DNA of 30,365 bases from NCBI GenBank assembly GCA_015657535.1, contig JADHZB010001038.1, forward strand, positions 4,604 through 34,968, read 5' to 3'. Numbering within the stretch: the stretch's first letter is position 1; every line of letters begins with the position of its first letter. This stretch comes from Nephromyces sp. MM_2019. Lineage: Eukaryota; Apicomplexa; Aconoidasida; Nephromycida. A program made the position numbers and the translations under genes. The notes under the pieces are model-generated. The model was not told the DNA's origin. It searched no databases and was given only the letters and a program-made list of their open reading frames with translations. Of the stretch, positions 1 through 10,970 are shown piece by piece.

Positions 1-110
1 GTGTGTGGGTTGAATAATATATGTGTGTGGGTTGAATAATATATGTGTGTGGGTTGAATAATATATGTGTGTGGATTGAATAATATATGTGTGTGTGTAT
101 ATATATTGTG
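1..110. repeat. 22-bp tandem repeat, about 4-5 copies
   Basis: The unit GTGTGTGGGTTGAATAATAT plus AT repeats head to tail from base 1, with one G-to-A variant in the fourth copy, then decays into TG/TA repeats. It runs off the left edge and probably lies in an intron of the JmjN/JmjC gene. Confidence 0.9.
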
Positions 111-300
111 TAATGATCCATTCAATATATTTTATGCCTACACACATATAATTATCTATAAACATTATATATAGACAGAGAGGATATACTATATTCCCTC
201 TGTGAATTATACATATGTGTGAATTGTACTTTAGGTGTGGGGGGTGGGAGGAAATTGGTATACACATACACATTATATACATATGTTATATATATCACTC

Positions 301-535
301 TACACACACACACAGTAAGAGAGACACACACACACAGTAAGAGAGACACACACACACAGTAAGAGAGACACACACACACAGAAAGTTATACACACACACA
401 CAGTAAGAGAGACACACACACACAGAAAGTTATACACACACACACAGTAAGTTATACACACACACACACAAAGTTATATACACACACACACAAAGTTATA
501 TACACACACACACACACAGATTAACACACACACAC
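301..535. repeat. CA-rich tandem array with AGTAAGAGAG / AAAGTTATA spacers
   Basis: Runs of (AC)5-8 alternate with the short spacers AGTAAGAGAG and then AAAGTTATA, giving roughly 18-22 bp periods over 235 bp. On the sense (minus) strand this is a TG array starting exactly at the 5' splice donor of JmjN/JmjC exon 4, so it is intronic. Confidence 0.85.
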
Positions 536-537
536 AC

Positions 538-997
538 CAGGTTCAGTGGCTGTATCAACAATTTTCCAATATTCTTTTTCAATTTCTTCAATTGAGGGAC
601 TTTCTATCGAAAATCGTTCTTTTAAAAATTTTTGATTTTGTGTGTGTAAATCATCGGAATTCCAAATATCTTCAGGGTGTACAAATGGCTGTGTGTATAA
701 ATGTGTATGTGTGTGTGAGTGTGTGTGTGTGTGTGTTTGTATTAATGTGAGATTGTCTGTCATTTAAATATTATAAAAAAATTATGTAAGTAGCATGTGT
801 GTGTATATATGAAAATCTAATTAATCTGTGTGTATGTAGTATATGTGTGTATACCTTTCCAATTGATAATTTGTCAATATGTTGCACACGAACTTGAAAT
901 TTAATATTTTCTAATTTCAAATCAAATGGAGGCTTCCATTCCTCCGGGGGTACGATTTTAATAGCCCCAAACTTCTCTCCTTAATATAATACACACA

Positions 998-1033
<36 letters not shown>

Positions 1034-1878
1034 AATAGATAGTGTAATGCATCTAAAAAGAGGGAGAAGTTGATTCTTTATACATACGTTACACACACAC
1101 TTTCACACATACACACACACTTTCACACATACACACACACTTTCACACATACACACACACTTTCACACACACACACAACACACACACACACACACACACA
1201 TACATACACACACACATACACACACACACACTTTCACACATACACACACACTTTCACACATACACACACATTTTCACACATACACACACATACACATACT
1301 CACCTAAATGGCCATATGTTTTATATAACAATTGGGGGTCACTAAATACTTCCATCGTAGGGTGTACAGTTGGTACTTCTGGTAGGTCGTTGACATAGTC
1401 AATTTCTTTGTGTTTAACCTCCTAAAGGTGTATGTGTGTGAGTGTGTGTGTGTGTGTGTGTGTAGATAAATATGTACATGTGTATGTTATATGTATGAAT
1501 TTATAAGTCCATGTGTGTGTGTGTAACTATATGGATTTGTGCATGTGTGTGTGATGTATGTATAAATCAAAAATGTATGTATGTGTATGTATACTCAAAT
1601 GTATATGTGCCTGTGTGATGTGTATGTATACCTAAGTGTATGCATGTGTGTGTGTGATGTGTGTATATATCTAATTGTATGTATGTATGTGTGTGATGTG
1701 TGTATATATCTAATTGTATGTATGTATGTGTGTGTGTGTTTGTGTGTAAAAATAATACCAAACGTGATTTCTTAATAGCAGCCTTTAATTCATCGTCGAT
1801 TTCTTCGGTTTTTGGTTGATAAAACAAATTTGGTTTTCGTGAACGCTTGGGGCGGCCTTCATGCACAGCGGAGGCCAT
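538..1878 (-). CDS. JmjN/JmjC-domain histone lysine demethylase-like protein, 5' part (partial)
   Basis: Four exons are readable on the minus strand: 1878-1759, 1421-1304, 979-855 and 688-538, all GT-AG with matching phases (0, 1, 0, then 1 at the edge). They encode about 171 residues from the ATG at 1878. Residues 1-40 are basic then acidic. The JmjN domain spans about 54-98, opening with [18 protein letters not shown] and closing with [11 protein letters not shown], the strongly conserved JmjN end. Residues 150-171 ([21 protein letters not shown]) match the linker that enters the JmjC domain of KDM5 and plant JMJ14-type demethylases. By family knowledge these are Fe(II)/2-oxoglutarate enzymes removing methyl groups from histone H3 lysines in the nucleus. 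The catalytic JmjC core with its His/Asp/His iron ligands lies beyond the left edge, so activity cannot be judged. No ARID or PHD sequence separates JmjN from the JmjC entry. Introns are TG/CA-rich, and the last donor is itself GTGTGTG. Confidence 0.85.
1091..1298. repeat. 20-bp CA-rich tandem repeat in intron 2 of the JmjN/JmjC gene
   Basis: ACTTTCACACATACACACAC recurs four times from about 1096, is interrupted by pure (CA)n, then resumes around 1230. It lies between exons 2 and 3 of the minus-strand gene. The open frame across it encodes only Thr/His/Tyr/Phe repeats and is not taken as coding. Confidence 0.9.
1594..1745. repeat. 39-bp TG-rich tandem repeat in intron 1 of the JmjN/JmjC gene
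   Basis: A unit beginning GATGTGTGTATATATCTAAT starts at 1656 and again at 1695 (period 39), with a diverged copy upstream. It lies directly downstream of exon 1 in the sense orientation. Confidence 0.85.
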
Positions 1879-1903
1879 AATATATATATATATATATATA
1901 TAT

Positions 1904-2103
1904 AAGTGTGTTTGTATATGTGTGTTTGTATATGTGTGTTTGTATACGTGTGTTTGTATATGTGTGTTTGTATACGTGTGTTTGTATACGTGTGTTTGTA
2001 TATGTGTAATTTGTGTGTATGGGTGATGTGTATGTGTAATTTGTGTGTATGGGTGATGTGTATGTGTAATTTGTGTGTATGGGTGATGTGTATGTGTGGA
2101 TGA
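1904..2103. repeat. 14-bp and 31-bp TG tandem repeats upstream of the JmjN/JmjC start
   Basis: About eight copies of TGTGTGTTTGTATA (A/C variants) are followed by three copies of a 31-bp unit containing AATTTGTGTGTATGGGTGATG. A (TA)n run at 1880-1902 separates the array from the minus-strand ATG at 1878, so the array sits in the presumptive promoter. The Met/Cys/Val-rich frame across it is a repeat artefact. Confidence 0.85.
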
Positions 2104-2733
2104 TGTGGGTGATATGTAATGTGTGTGTGCTATATATGTGTACTTTTCAAAGTATATCAGCTATGTGTGTGGGTAGAGGTGGTGTTTGGAGGGGGGAGGG
2201 GGTTGAGGTGGAGTGTGTGTGTGTATAAGGAATGGGCTCTTGAGTTATGTGTATATGTGTATAATGAGTGGGCTGTTAAGTTGTCTGTGTGTATATATAA
2301 TATATATTTGTGATAGTATGCAATTATTGAGATGTGCTTAGGAATGGTTTAATTATATATAATATGTGATTGTATGAATTTATGGAGTGTTTATGTTTGT
2401 ATATAAATATATATATATATATATATTGCGGTATATTTTTTTTTAGGAGTATTTGGGTGTATATATGCTTTTGTAGGTATTGTTTGGGTGTGTATATTAC
2501 TGGGTGTGTATAGTACTTTGTGTATATGAAATTTTGTGTGTATATATTTGAATGTATATATAAAATAGTATGTGTGTGCATAGGTATTGTATATTAGTAC
2601 GACTCTATGATTGAGATTGTGGTTAATGTGAATTTGTATATAAAATAGACGATTGTGTGTGTGTGGTCAGTATAGGTTTGTAGGATTTGATGTGCAGATA
2701 AGCTATGTAAAATATAGCTAGGTGTGTCAGTTT

Positions 2734-3115
2734 TTAATCAAGATTTAATTTTTGAATTTGGTGTAATAATCGTTTATAACTAAAATTACCCAAAATGTGT
2801 ATATTCAATTTGCGTATAAGTGTGTAAAATTGCATGTTTTTGAAATATGTGTGTAGGTGTATGTGTAAATATGTTTTTAGTGTGCGTGTTGTGTTTATTT
2901 TATAGGTGTGTACTAACTAATAAATGGGTGTGTAAATATATATATATATATATATATTTAGTGTGTGGTTGTAAATATATATGTTGTGTCTATAGGTTCT
3001 TATTAGTGTAGATTACTTGTGTAGTCATATATGTTTGATATTAATATAATATATGGATATATATTTCGAATATATAGTTAATTTTATGTGTAATGTGTAA
3101 GAGTTTGTGTAAATA

Positions 3116-3161
<46 letters not shown>

Positions 3162-3926
3162 GGGTGGGTATTAATTTATAAATTATAAATAATTTTAAAA
3201 ATTAGTTAGTGCTATATATATTTATTTATATATATTTATATACACATATATATATTAATATATAAATATAGTAAGAAATAAATATTATGTAAAATGTGTG
3301 TGTGTGTGCTTGTTTGAATTATATACATTTATGTGCTCGTGTGTAGATTAAATGAATTTTGAGTAAATACTCAACACAATTATGAAAATCAAAGTAAACA
3401 CAAAAGACCCTCTATTAATTAATTTTGCACAAGTACACACATTATATCAACTTAACTATTCACACACACATAATAGCATCACACAAAACACACACACATA
3501 CGCACCATGACACACATATATATGAAACACGACACACATATATATGAAACATGACACACATATACATGAAACACGACACACAATACATGCACACCAAATA
3601 CAAAGCACTAAATACACACAAAGCACTACTCATAAATATATACACACACAGTGCTACTCACAAATTCATACAGACACAATGCGACAAACATTACACATAC
3701 ACAACACCACACTATTAACACGTATATACATAACACCACACTCACCTGCACATATACCATGTGTAAGATATGTATGTATACATAATAGTTTAAATATATA
3801 TTCATATACACCTAAAATAACAATACTTTTTCACTTATTTAATGCACTAACCCTTTACACATAGATAACATAACTATACATAAATATATATCTATAATAC
3901 ACACCACACACACACACACAATATAA

Positions 3927-3960
<34 letters not shown>

Positions 3961-4217
3961 ATTATAAATACTCACATATACAATAGCATTCACAACACAT
4001 GCACACGGCACACACATACATTAGCAACATATACACAATTACAAGTATAACACACACAATAACATGTACACACATATAAATAAATAATTATAATTAACAT
4101 AATTGATATATACAATTTGCTATGTGAGTGTGTGTGTGTGTGTAAGCAATCCATGGTGGTGTGTTAGTATAGTCCGTTGGGACCATTTGACATTTTAATC
4201 CATAAAACTTGACTCAC
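2734..4217 (-). other. Possible exons of an uncalled minus-strand gene
   Basis: Three non-repetitive stretches are open on the minus strand inside this repeat-rich gap. The first, 4217 to about 4130, has an open frame containing YGLKCQMVPTDYTNTPPWI. The second, 3411-3327, is bounded by AG and GT and reads VFCVYFDFHNCVEYLLKIHL. The third, 2912-2734, starts after AG and ends in TAA, with FYTLIRKLNIHILGNFSYKR near its end. The phases of the second and third pieces are compatible (phase 1 into phase 1). I do not recognise a family and found no start exon, so no function is offered. It could equally be chance open sequence. Confidence 0.25.
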
Positions 4218-4312
4218 TGTGTATTGTGTGTGTGAGTGTGTTAATGGGTGTGTGTGTGTGTGTGTTAATGATTGTGTTAATGTGTATATACTGTATGCAA
4301 GTGTGTGTTTAT

Positions 4313-4417
4313 GTGTGTGTGTATGTGTTAATGTGTGTATGTGTGCATGTGTTTGTGTGTGTATGTGTGCATGTGTTTGTGTGTGTATGTGTGCATGTGT
4401 TTGTGTGTGTATATGTT
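4313..4417. repeat. 24-bp TG tandem repeat, about 3 copies
   Basis: The core GTGCATGTGTTTGTGTGTGT recurs with its GCATG at 4344, 4368 and 4392, a period of 24 bp. Because 24 is a multiple of 3, several frames stay open through it and give spurious Cys/Val-rich ORFs. Confidence 0.9.
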
Positions 4418-5428
4418 GATTAATCGAAATAATTTTTATAAAAATTTATGCCAAGCTTACTAAAAAAATTCAATTTATCATACACAAACATATATATGTA
4501 ATATGTAATATATATTATTATTTTTATATATCTACACACAAATTAAAGTCCACACCAACGAATAAATTAATAATAAGCTTAGCCTACACATACATAATTT
4601 TTTACTTGCAATTACAACTCCCCAAATACTCTTAAACATGACCACAATCCTACACATATCCACACATGCACATAAACACATTTAAATACAAACACAGACA
4701 CACATATACTACACAAATTCCCACAGACATCCACTCTCACACATATATTCAAGTTATAACAACCAAGACCATAACACACATACACACATATTTACACATA
4801 CAAACACAAAGGTGCTAAAATAATTGATAGTGTGTGTAAATTTTCTATAACAAATATTAAGTAAAATTTCAGCTTAAAAATGTCAAGCACAAACATTAGA
4901 TATAACATATACAATTATAAGTCAATAAATATTATACAAACTTAACCCTAAATTTTTTAGTTACAAACATTTCCCATTTATCCCCATTATCTTAACAATT
5001 ATAACCTACACACATACATACATTCAAAAAGATATACCCAAACGCACATACATATATATATCTAATCATAGACACACACAAATAGAAACAGATATAAACC
5101 CACATTAATATAGACAACCTTATACACATACACATTCATCACATATTACCAATACACACATATCATCAGTACAAATGTACTTACGCCAATATATATACAC
5201 ACATACACACCCTATACAGGCACTCACATTTAAGCATACGCATGCTTACACGAACACAATTACATACACACACACACATATGTGAAAACACATAACTACA
5301 CACATTAGCCTAAACATCACACAACAATCTCTATTACTACTATCAAGATATATACACACAAGCTTACACACACACTTACACACACACACACTACACACAC
5401 TCAGAAGCACACACAAACACACACACAC

Positions 5429-8400
5429 ATGGCAACTTCTAATCCATCTTCGTACACATCTAACACTGCGATGGCCTCCCCACAACCACTGGCCAGTTTT
5501 ACAGGCTCACTAAATTCGCTAATAAACTATAATGATAGCGATAAGAAATCAAATTGGTAATGTGTGCGTTTACTACGTTTGTGTAGTGTGTGTGTGACAT
5601 GTGTGTGCGTGATACGTGTTTCTGTCTGTGATGTTTGTAGTGCGTCTGTTTTTTTTATGTGTGTAATGTGTGTGTAGATGTATAAATTCTTATAAAATAA
5701 TATGAATAAAAACAACACTTTTATATATTTATATAAATTTAGGTACCCAGCTGAAAATGCTATGGTGTGTGCATTATGCCGCCAAGAATTCACACTTACA
5801 CGCAGAAAGCACCACTGTAGATCATGTGGCAGAGTAAAAATTTTATACACACACACATATATGTATATATATACATACATAGAGATTTTAAGTGTGTTTA
5901 ATTTCCTTCATAGAACCACAATTATACACATTCTATATACATAGACATTATACACATCCACGAATTACATACACTACTTATACATAATATATGCGCATAT
6001 ACACACTACATGCATTCACTCTATATATATATACACTCTAGATACAAACATGTATACACATACATATACATATATATATTTACACACTAAATTTGACTTT
6101 ATAATGTTTTAGGTATTCTGTCATGATTGTTCATCATCGCGTGTTCGATTACCCGATTTAGGATACATTGATAAAGTTCGAATTTGTGTAAGTCTACACA
6201 CACATATATATATATAATTCTCACGCGCACACATTACATACACTCACTCATATATTGCACACATATACACACACACGCACAGCACATCATTACAGACTTA
6301 AAATTAAATGCACTTTATCCTTATTTGAAATGTTTACTTTACAGGATGGTTAGCAAGAATGAACCTGAACATAATTTGTATTTATATCTGATGTGTGAAT
6401 ATTTAATTTTGTTTGTATTTATTCAAATTTAAGATTATATAGATATAAATCTCTGTGTACTTAATGCGAATGTGTGCAATACAAATATCGGTTATACACA
6501 TTTCAAACATGGCATCAAGTAGATCTATATACACCATTGATACACAAACCAGACAAAATACTTTTTTAAATGTGTGTTATGTGTGTATGTATTTATATAT
6601 ATATAGAATGTGCTGACTTTAGAGCCAATTCAAATACAATTTCTCTCCGAGATGAAATCAGTATGTCATTATTATAATCTTTTATTCTTATATTTTTACC
6701 TTACACACACAATGTGTAAACTTGGAAACACACACATAAGCAAACCCACAAATCAACCCCAAATATTACTATTACTACACATACACACACACCACCCCCA
6801 ACTTTATTCATTACTACACACACACACTACATGCACACACACACGCACCACCACCCCCAACTTTATTTATTACTACACACACACACTACATGCACACACA
6901 CACACACCACCACTCCCAACTATATTTATTACTACAACCACACACTATACACACATACACACACACAATAATGATACTTATTAATGTGTAAAGCGGCTAA
7001 GGATTCAATTAATGCAAATTTAAGAAAAGAGTTAATTACAAAACAAAAAACTGTCGACCAGGCGCGTTCGTTTTTGTTAGAAATGGAGGGTCTTGTTTTT
7101 GATATAAATCGAGAAGAAATCTCAATCGAGTGTGTATTGTTTAATGTGTGTGTTTAAGGTTTAATGTGTGTGTGTAAGGTTTAATGTGTGTGTGTAAGGT
7201 TTAATGTGTGTGTGTAAATGTGTATAATGTGTAGTGTGTGAGTGTAGTGGTGGTATATACAATGCATGTAGTGTGTGTGTGTAATATATATGTGTGTAGT
7301 GTGTATGTAGTAAGTTTGTGTGTAGAGATATGTGTGTCGTGTGTATGTTACGTGCATGCGATAGATAGTGATGGTAGTTGTTTAACTTCTGTTTGTGTAT
7401 AACTGATTTTTGTGTGTAATTAGAGTTTGATAACTGTATATATATGATCCATAACATTACTTTGTTTGAACCGTATTACACACGCCCATAGCATGTTAAG
7501 AGTTATTGAAGCATATTCAATGAATGCTTATATAAATCTCACACACTCTAATCTATTTATACACATTTTTATATCAGATCATTTGATATGGCTTCCTCTA
7601 TGGAACTCCTCCAAGCGTCAATACAAAAAATTATGGACAACATTACACAAACAAAAGCATTAAATACAACACTGTAAGTTCTCATCCATACAATACATCT
7701 TATATGTGTGTGTGTGTGCATGTTTTATGCGTGTTTAATGTGTGTGTGAGTGTATGTGTGTGTGTGTGTGTGTGTGTGTTTTGTGTTTTCATATGTTTTA
7801 TGCGTGTATATGTTTTGCGTGTATATATGCTTTGGGTGACTTGAGTGTGTAAATATGTATCTCTACATTTATATGTTTTATGCGGCTTTTCAATTATCTA
7901 TATTTATACACGTGTATTTATGTCTGTATCTAAATATTTGAATCTCTATATATAAGCTTGTACGTATATGTGTGAATATATAACATTTGTTGTGGTTGTA
8001 TAAGTATTGATTAGTGTGTAATTTGAAAAGAAGTGAATGTGTATGCGTATGTATATGTCTTTGTGTGTACTATTGTTTAATTATATTCTAGTATTTCAGA
8101 AAAGGATAACCTTGTACGAGTAAATTATATGCAAAATCGTGAAATTGAAATACTTAAGGCGGAGTTAGTTCAACTCAGAAAAAACAATGAAACTTTAAAA
8201 TTAAAGAAACAAATAGAAGATCTTAAAGAGCGTTTGCAGGTTATTTAGTTATGTTTAGACACACAAGCACAAGCACAAACACAAACATACACACACACGC
8301 ACAAAAACACACAAACACTTACACACACACATAAATACATACAAACACACACAAGTACACGCACATACACACAGGAAGAAGAAATAAGTAAGGAGAATTT

Positions 8401-9001
8401 ATATTCAGAGTTAAATGGATATAAACAAAAATGTCAAAATCTTGAACTCGAGAAGATTAGTTTGTAAGTTCTTGTGCGTGTATATACACTTTAATTAGAA
8501 ACAAGATTCATAACGTTTACAGTTTATATATATATTAGATTTACACATACCTTATAGTATAATTAGTAACAGTGTGTATAAATCCATAAGTATGAATTTT
8601 TCGCTCACCTAATCCCTTAATAATGATTTGCATGTTTAAATAAATATATTACATGACTTGTATACACATCTTAGATCTTAACAAGAATGTGTGTGTATAT
8701 ATGAACATACTACTTGATTTTTACATACATCTAATACCTTGATAAAAATGTGTGTGTGTAATTATATAGGAGGCAACACATTAAGAAAAATTACAAAGCA
8801 ACAAAGTCATCAAATCCTAAACTTATGCCGCTTATTAATGATGGTATTTCATACACACGATTAGTAAGTGGAGGTCAAAACAATCAAGGCAATTCACATA
8901 CACATTCATCATCAAATATCTTTATTCGAGCTATACGTTGGATAAAGAATAAACTTGGTCTTCGTAGACATAGTCAAAATAATCATATAATTGATATATG
9001 A
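5429..9001 (+). CDS. FYVE zinc-finger and coiled-coil protein (FCP-like), 10 exons with a 4-nt microexon
   Basis: Exons: 5429-5556, 5743-5833, 6113-6187, 6345-6348, 6607-6660, 6994-7129, 7578-7673, 8092-8239, 8375-8463, 8770-9001 (TGA); 1053 nt, 350 aa. FYVE domain about 43-105: CALC (52-55), RRKHHCRSCG (63-72), CHDC (76-79), RIC (96-98) and C101. This is the eight-Cys zinc pattern with the basic RRKHHCR patch that binds phosphatidylinositol 3-phosphate on endosomal or vacuolar membranes. The last Cys depends on the microexon GATG. The usual Asp of the WxxD motif is replaced (W43-Y-P-A). Residues about 108-300 are rich in heptad-like Leu/Lys/Glu and predict coiled coil. The C-terminus is basic and amphipathic (RAIRWIKNKLGLRR). 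A single FYVE followed by coiled coil resembles the apicomplexan FCP protein; orthology is inferred. Acceptors such as CACACAG (8374) and the donor GTGTGT (7130) lie within repeat DNA. Confidence 0.88.
6345..6348 (+). other. Predicted 4-nt microexon (GATG) in the FYVE domain
   Basis: The four bases are bounded by ACTTTACAG upstream and GTTAGC downstream. Joining TGT (6185-6187), GATG and AATGTGCTGAC (6607 onward) reads R-I-C-D-E-C-A-D-F, which restores the C-x2-C that closes FYVE fingers and sets the phase needed for the exon at 6994. Skipping it gives R-I-C-N-V-L-T, losing the eighth zinc ligand. Confidence 0.72.
6755..6965. repeat. About 57-60 bp CA-rich tandem repeat, 3 copies, in a FYVE-gene intron
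   Basis: The motif TTACTACACACACACACTAC followed by ATGCACACACACACGCACC and a CCCCCAACTTTATT segment recurs three times. The array fills most of the intron 6661-6993 on the CA-sense strand. Confidence 0.85.
7143..7217. repeat. About 20-bp TG repeat at the start of a FYVE-gene intron
   Basis: GTTTAATGTGTGTGTGTAAG recurs about four times immediately after the donor at 7130, whose own sequence is GTGTGTATTG. The intron 7130-7577 is therefore TG-rich from its first base. Confidence 0.85.
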
Positions 9002-10970
9002 AAAATATATATAATTTATTAACAACATCAACTTCAAATAAAATTGTTAAAATTTACACAGAAATATCCACACTCACAGTACAGAACATATTATTTTTTA
9101 ATAAGAAATGATGCCATTTCTATAATCAATTTGATTACTATCTATTTTTTTCTTTAAACAATTTCTTTTTCTTCTTTCCTTAAATCTCCTATAATTAAAA
9201 ATGTTTGTGTAATCATTCTTTTATATAACATTTGAATTATTTACAATATAAATCTGCGTGTTTATATATTTTTCAATATAAATATAAGATGTGCAATGAT
9301 TTACATTAATATTTTATATTACACATATAATAAATACTATATTATTATTAACTCTACCTTTCTTACATGTTTTTCCTATAATATTTTATGAGTATAAATT
9401 CAATAGAATTATATACATGTAAAAAACAAACATACTCACTTTTTTACTAATTTTATTATTTTTTACATATTACACATTACACATGAATTAAAACTGTATA
9501 AATTATTATTTATTTTAAAAATTTTATCTAACATTTTTACACACAAGAAGAAATTTTTTTAAACAATACACATTTCTATCTTTCTATCAAACCGTGGGTA
9601 ATATCATTTTTTTTAACTTTCCTTTTCTCATCTTTTTCAAAGTTTTGATAACTATAATTTTTATTCTAAATTACTCTCGTTTACAGAGTGATCCCTATGT
9701 GTATATGTATATAATATTATGTGTGTGTGCTAACATATACACATCATATTGTATCTAACTTGTAAATGAGTGTCTATTGCGCTGTACTGTGTTATATTTT
9801 ATTCTATTGTGTGTGTGTGTATTGTGTCATACTGTGCTATGTTAAACTCTATTGTGTCTTTGTGTTATGTTTGGGTTTTTATGGTAAATTGTTTTTTGTA
9901 TTTGTATTTGTATATCTTTGGTATATTTTGTATGTTTCTAAGTGTTTTAAGTGTAAACTTTACTATCTATATATAATATTTTTGTGTGTGAACCCCAAGT
10001 GTATCTAATTTATATAAATATATATATATATCTACTATTGAAAAAGCATTGAATTTCAAAATTTATAAACATATCAAAATGATTATTATTTTAGGAGTGA
10101 TGTTTAAACAAAAAACATACTACACTTAGCTATATATACATCTATATCTATGAAAACAACTAGAAAATTATATAAACATAATCTGAGTCGAATTATTTAA
10201 GTTCATTCTGTTGTATTCATTTTATACATTTAAATATACTATATATAGTATTGTAAATTATTGACTTATAGTATTACTTTTTTTTTATATATACAAGGTT
10301 TAATCGATAGTGTGTGTAATAAAAAAATTGATATAAGGAAGGTATTTAATTTGTATTGTTGAAAATTATAAATTAAAATTAATAATATGCCTATACAGAA
10401 AATTTGTATATAAACAAACAAATTTTTAAATTGAAGTTTCAAACTAGAAAAAATTATCAAACATATCCTTAAACTTTAATACCAAAGATAAAATAACACA
10501 ATTAGACTGTTATAATAGCAAATAATAATTTAGGAAGTAAACACTATTAGGAAGTTTCCTTACATTTTCATCAAATTCAATAAAATTTTAAAAGAAAATA
10601 ATAGTCGCTAAACTATAAAAAGCAGCTATGTGTAAGTTTCAATATACATTCATTATGGTATTTTACTTATATATCAAAATTAGTGGTAAATTTCTTAGTG
10701 TTATGACGCTCTGACAAAAGACATTCTTTAAATAAAATGCAATCCATCACCTCATTTACTTACAAAGATAAAATGTAATTATTTTTTATACACTTCAATA
10801 TACTCTTTATTTTCAATGTGTTAAATAATTTATAAAAAATGTTTTCTTAAACATGATGTATATTTTAGTTTTATTATTTATTAAATTCATCACAAATTAG
10901 ATTTACAAGTCCTTGTATATAGCAGATACCGAAATATTATCTTTACAAGTGAATTGAATCTCAAAGTATA
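9002..10970. other. AT-rich intergenic region, no gene seen
   Basis: The stretch is very AT-rich, with poly(A)/poly(T) tracts. A TG-containing segment near 9720-9990 gives two Cys/Val/Tyr-rich open frames that look like low-complexity artefacts. No tRNA, repeat array or conserved protein segment was recognised. This is where TG/CA repeats fade out and zone B begins. Confidence 0.6.

Larger units (their letters stand above)
2104..5428. other. Repeat-rich intergenic region with no confidently called gene
   Basis: About 3.3 kb of alternating TG-rich (2104-3320, 4125-4420) and CA-rich (3430-4090, 4480-5428) DNA with several (TA)n runs, for example near 2405, 2940, 3125 and 3930. Frames here are mostly Cys/Val/Tyr or Thr/His/Tyr repeat translations. 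Three short, non-repetitive minus-strand stretches (2734-2912, 3327-3411, 4130-4217) could be exons of one uncalled gene and are listed separately. Confidence 0.6.

Noticed and set aside
1..110. CRISPR-like array because of regular 22-bp units
   Set aside because: Units are direct tandem copies without unique spacers, in an intron-bearing eukaryotic gene region.
152..379. Minus-strand 75-aa open frame rich in Cys/Val/Leu
   Set aside because: It is a translation of the CA/AG tandem array with no domain, inside the expected intron of the JmjN/JmjC gene.
1070..1345. 91-aa Thr-His-rich open frame
   Set aside because: It is translated (CA)n repeat overlapping, on the opposite strand, an intron and exon 2 of the JmjN/JmjC gene.
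4219..4423. Two overlapping Cys/Val-rich frames
   Set aside because: They stay open only because the 24-bp repeat is a multiple of 3.
7466..7663. Open frame containing MLRVIEAYSMNAYINL, a possible extra FYVE-gene exon
   Set aside because: The exon at 7129 joins directly to 7578 in the correct phase (GA plus A), and the long open coiled-coil frame uses a different frame from this ORF.
9766..10008. 80-aa hydrophobic Cys/Tyr/Val-rich frame that looks like a membrane protein
   Set aside because: TG-rich sequence yields such residues by chance; no supporting splice structure or recognisable segment.
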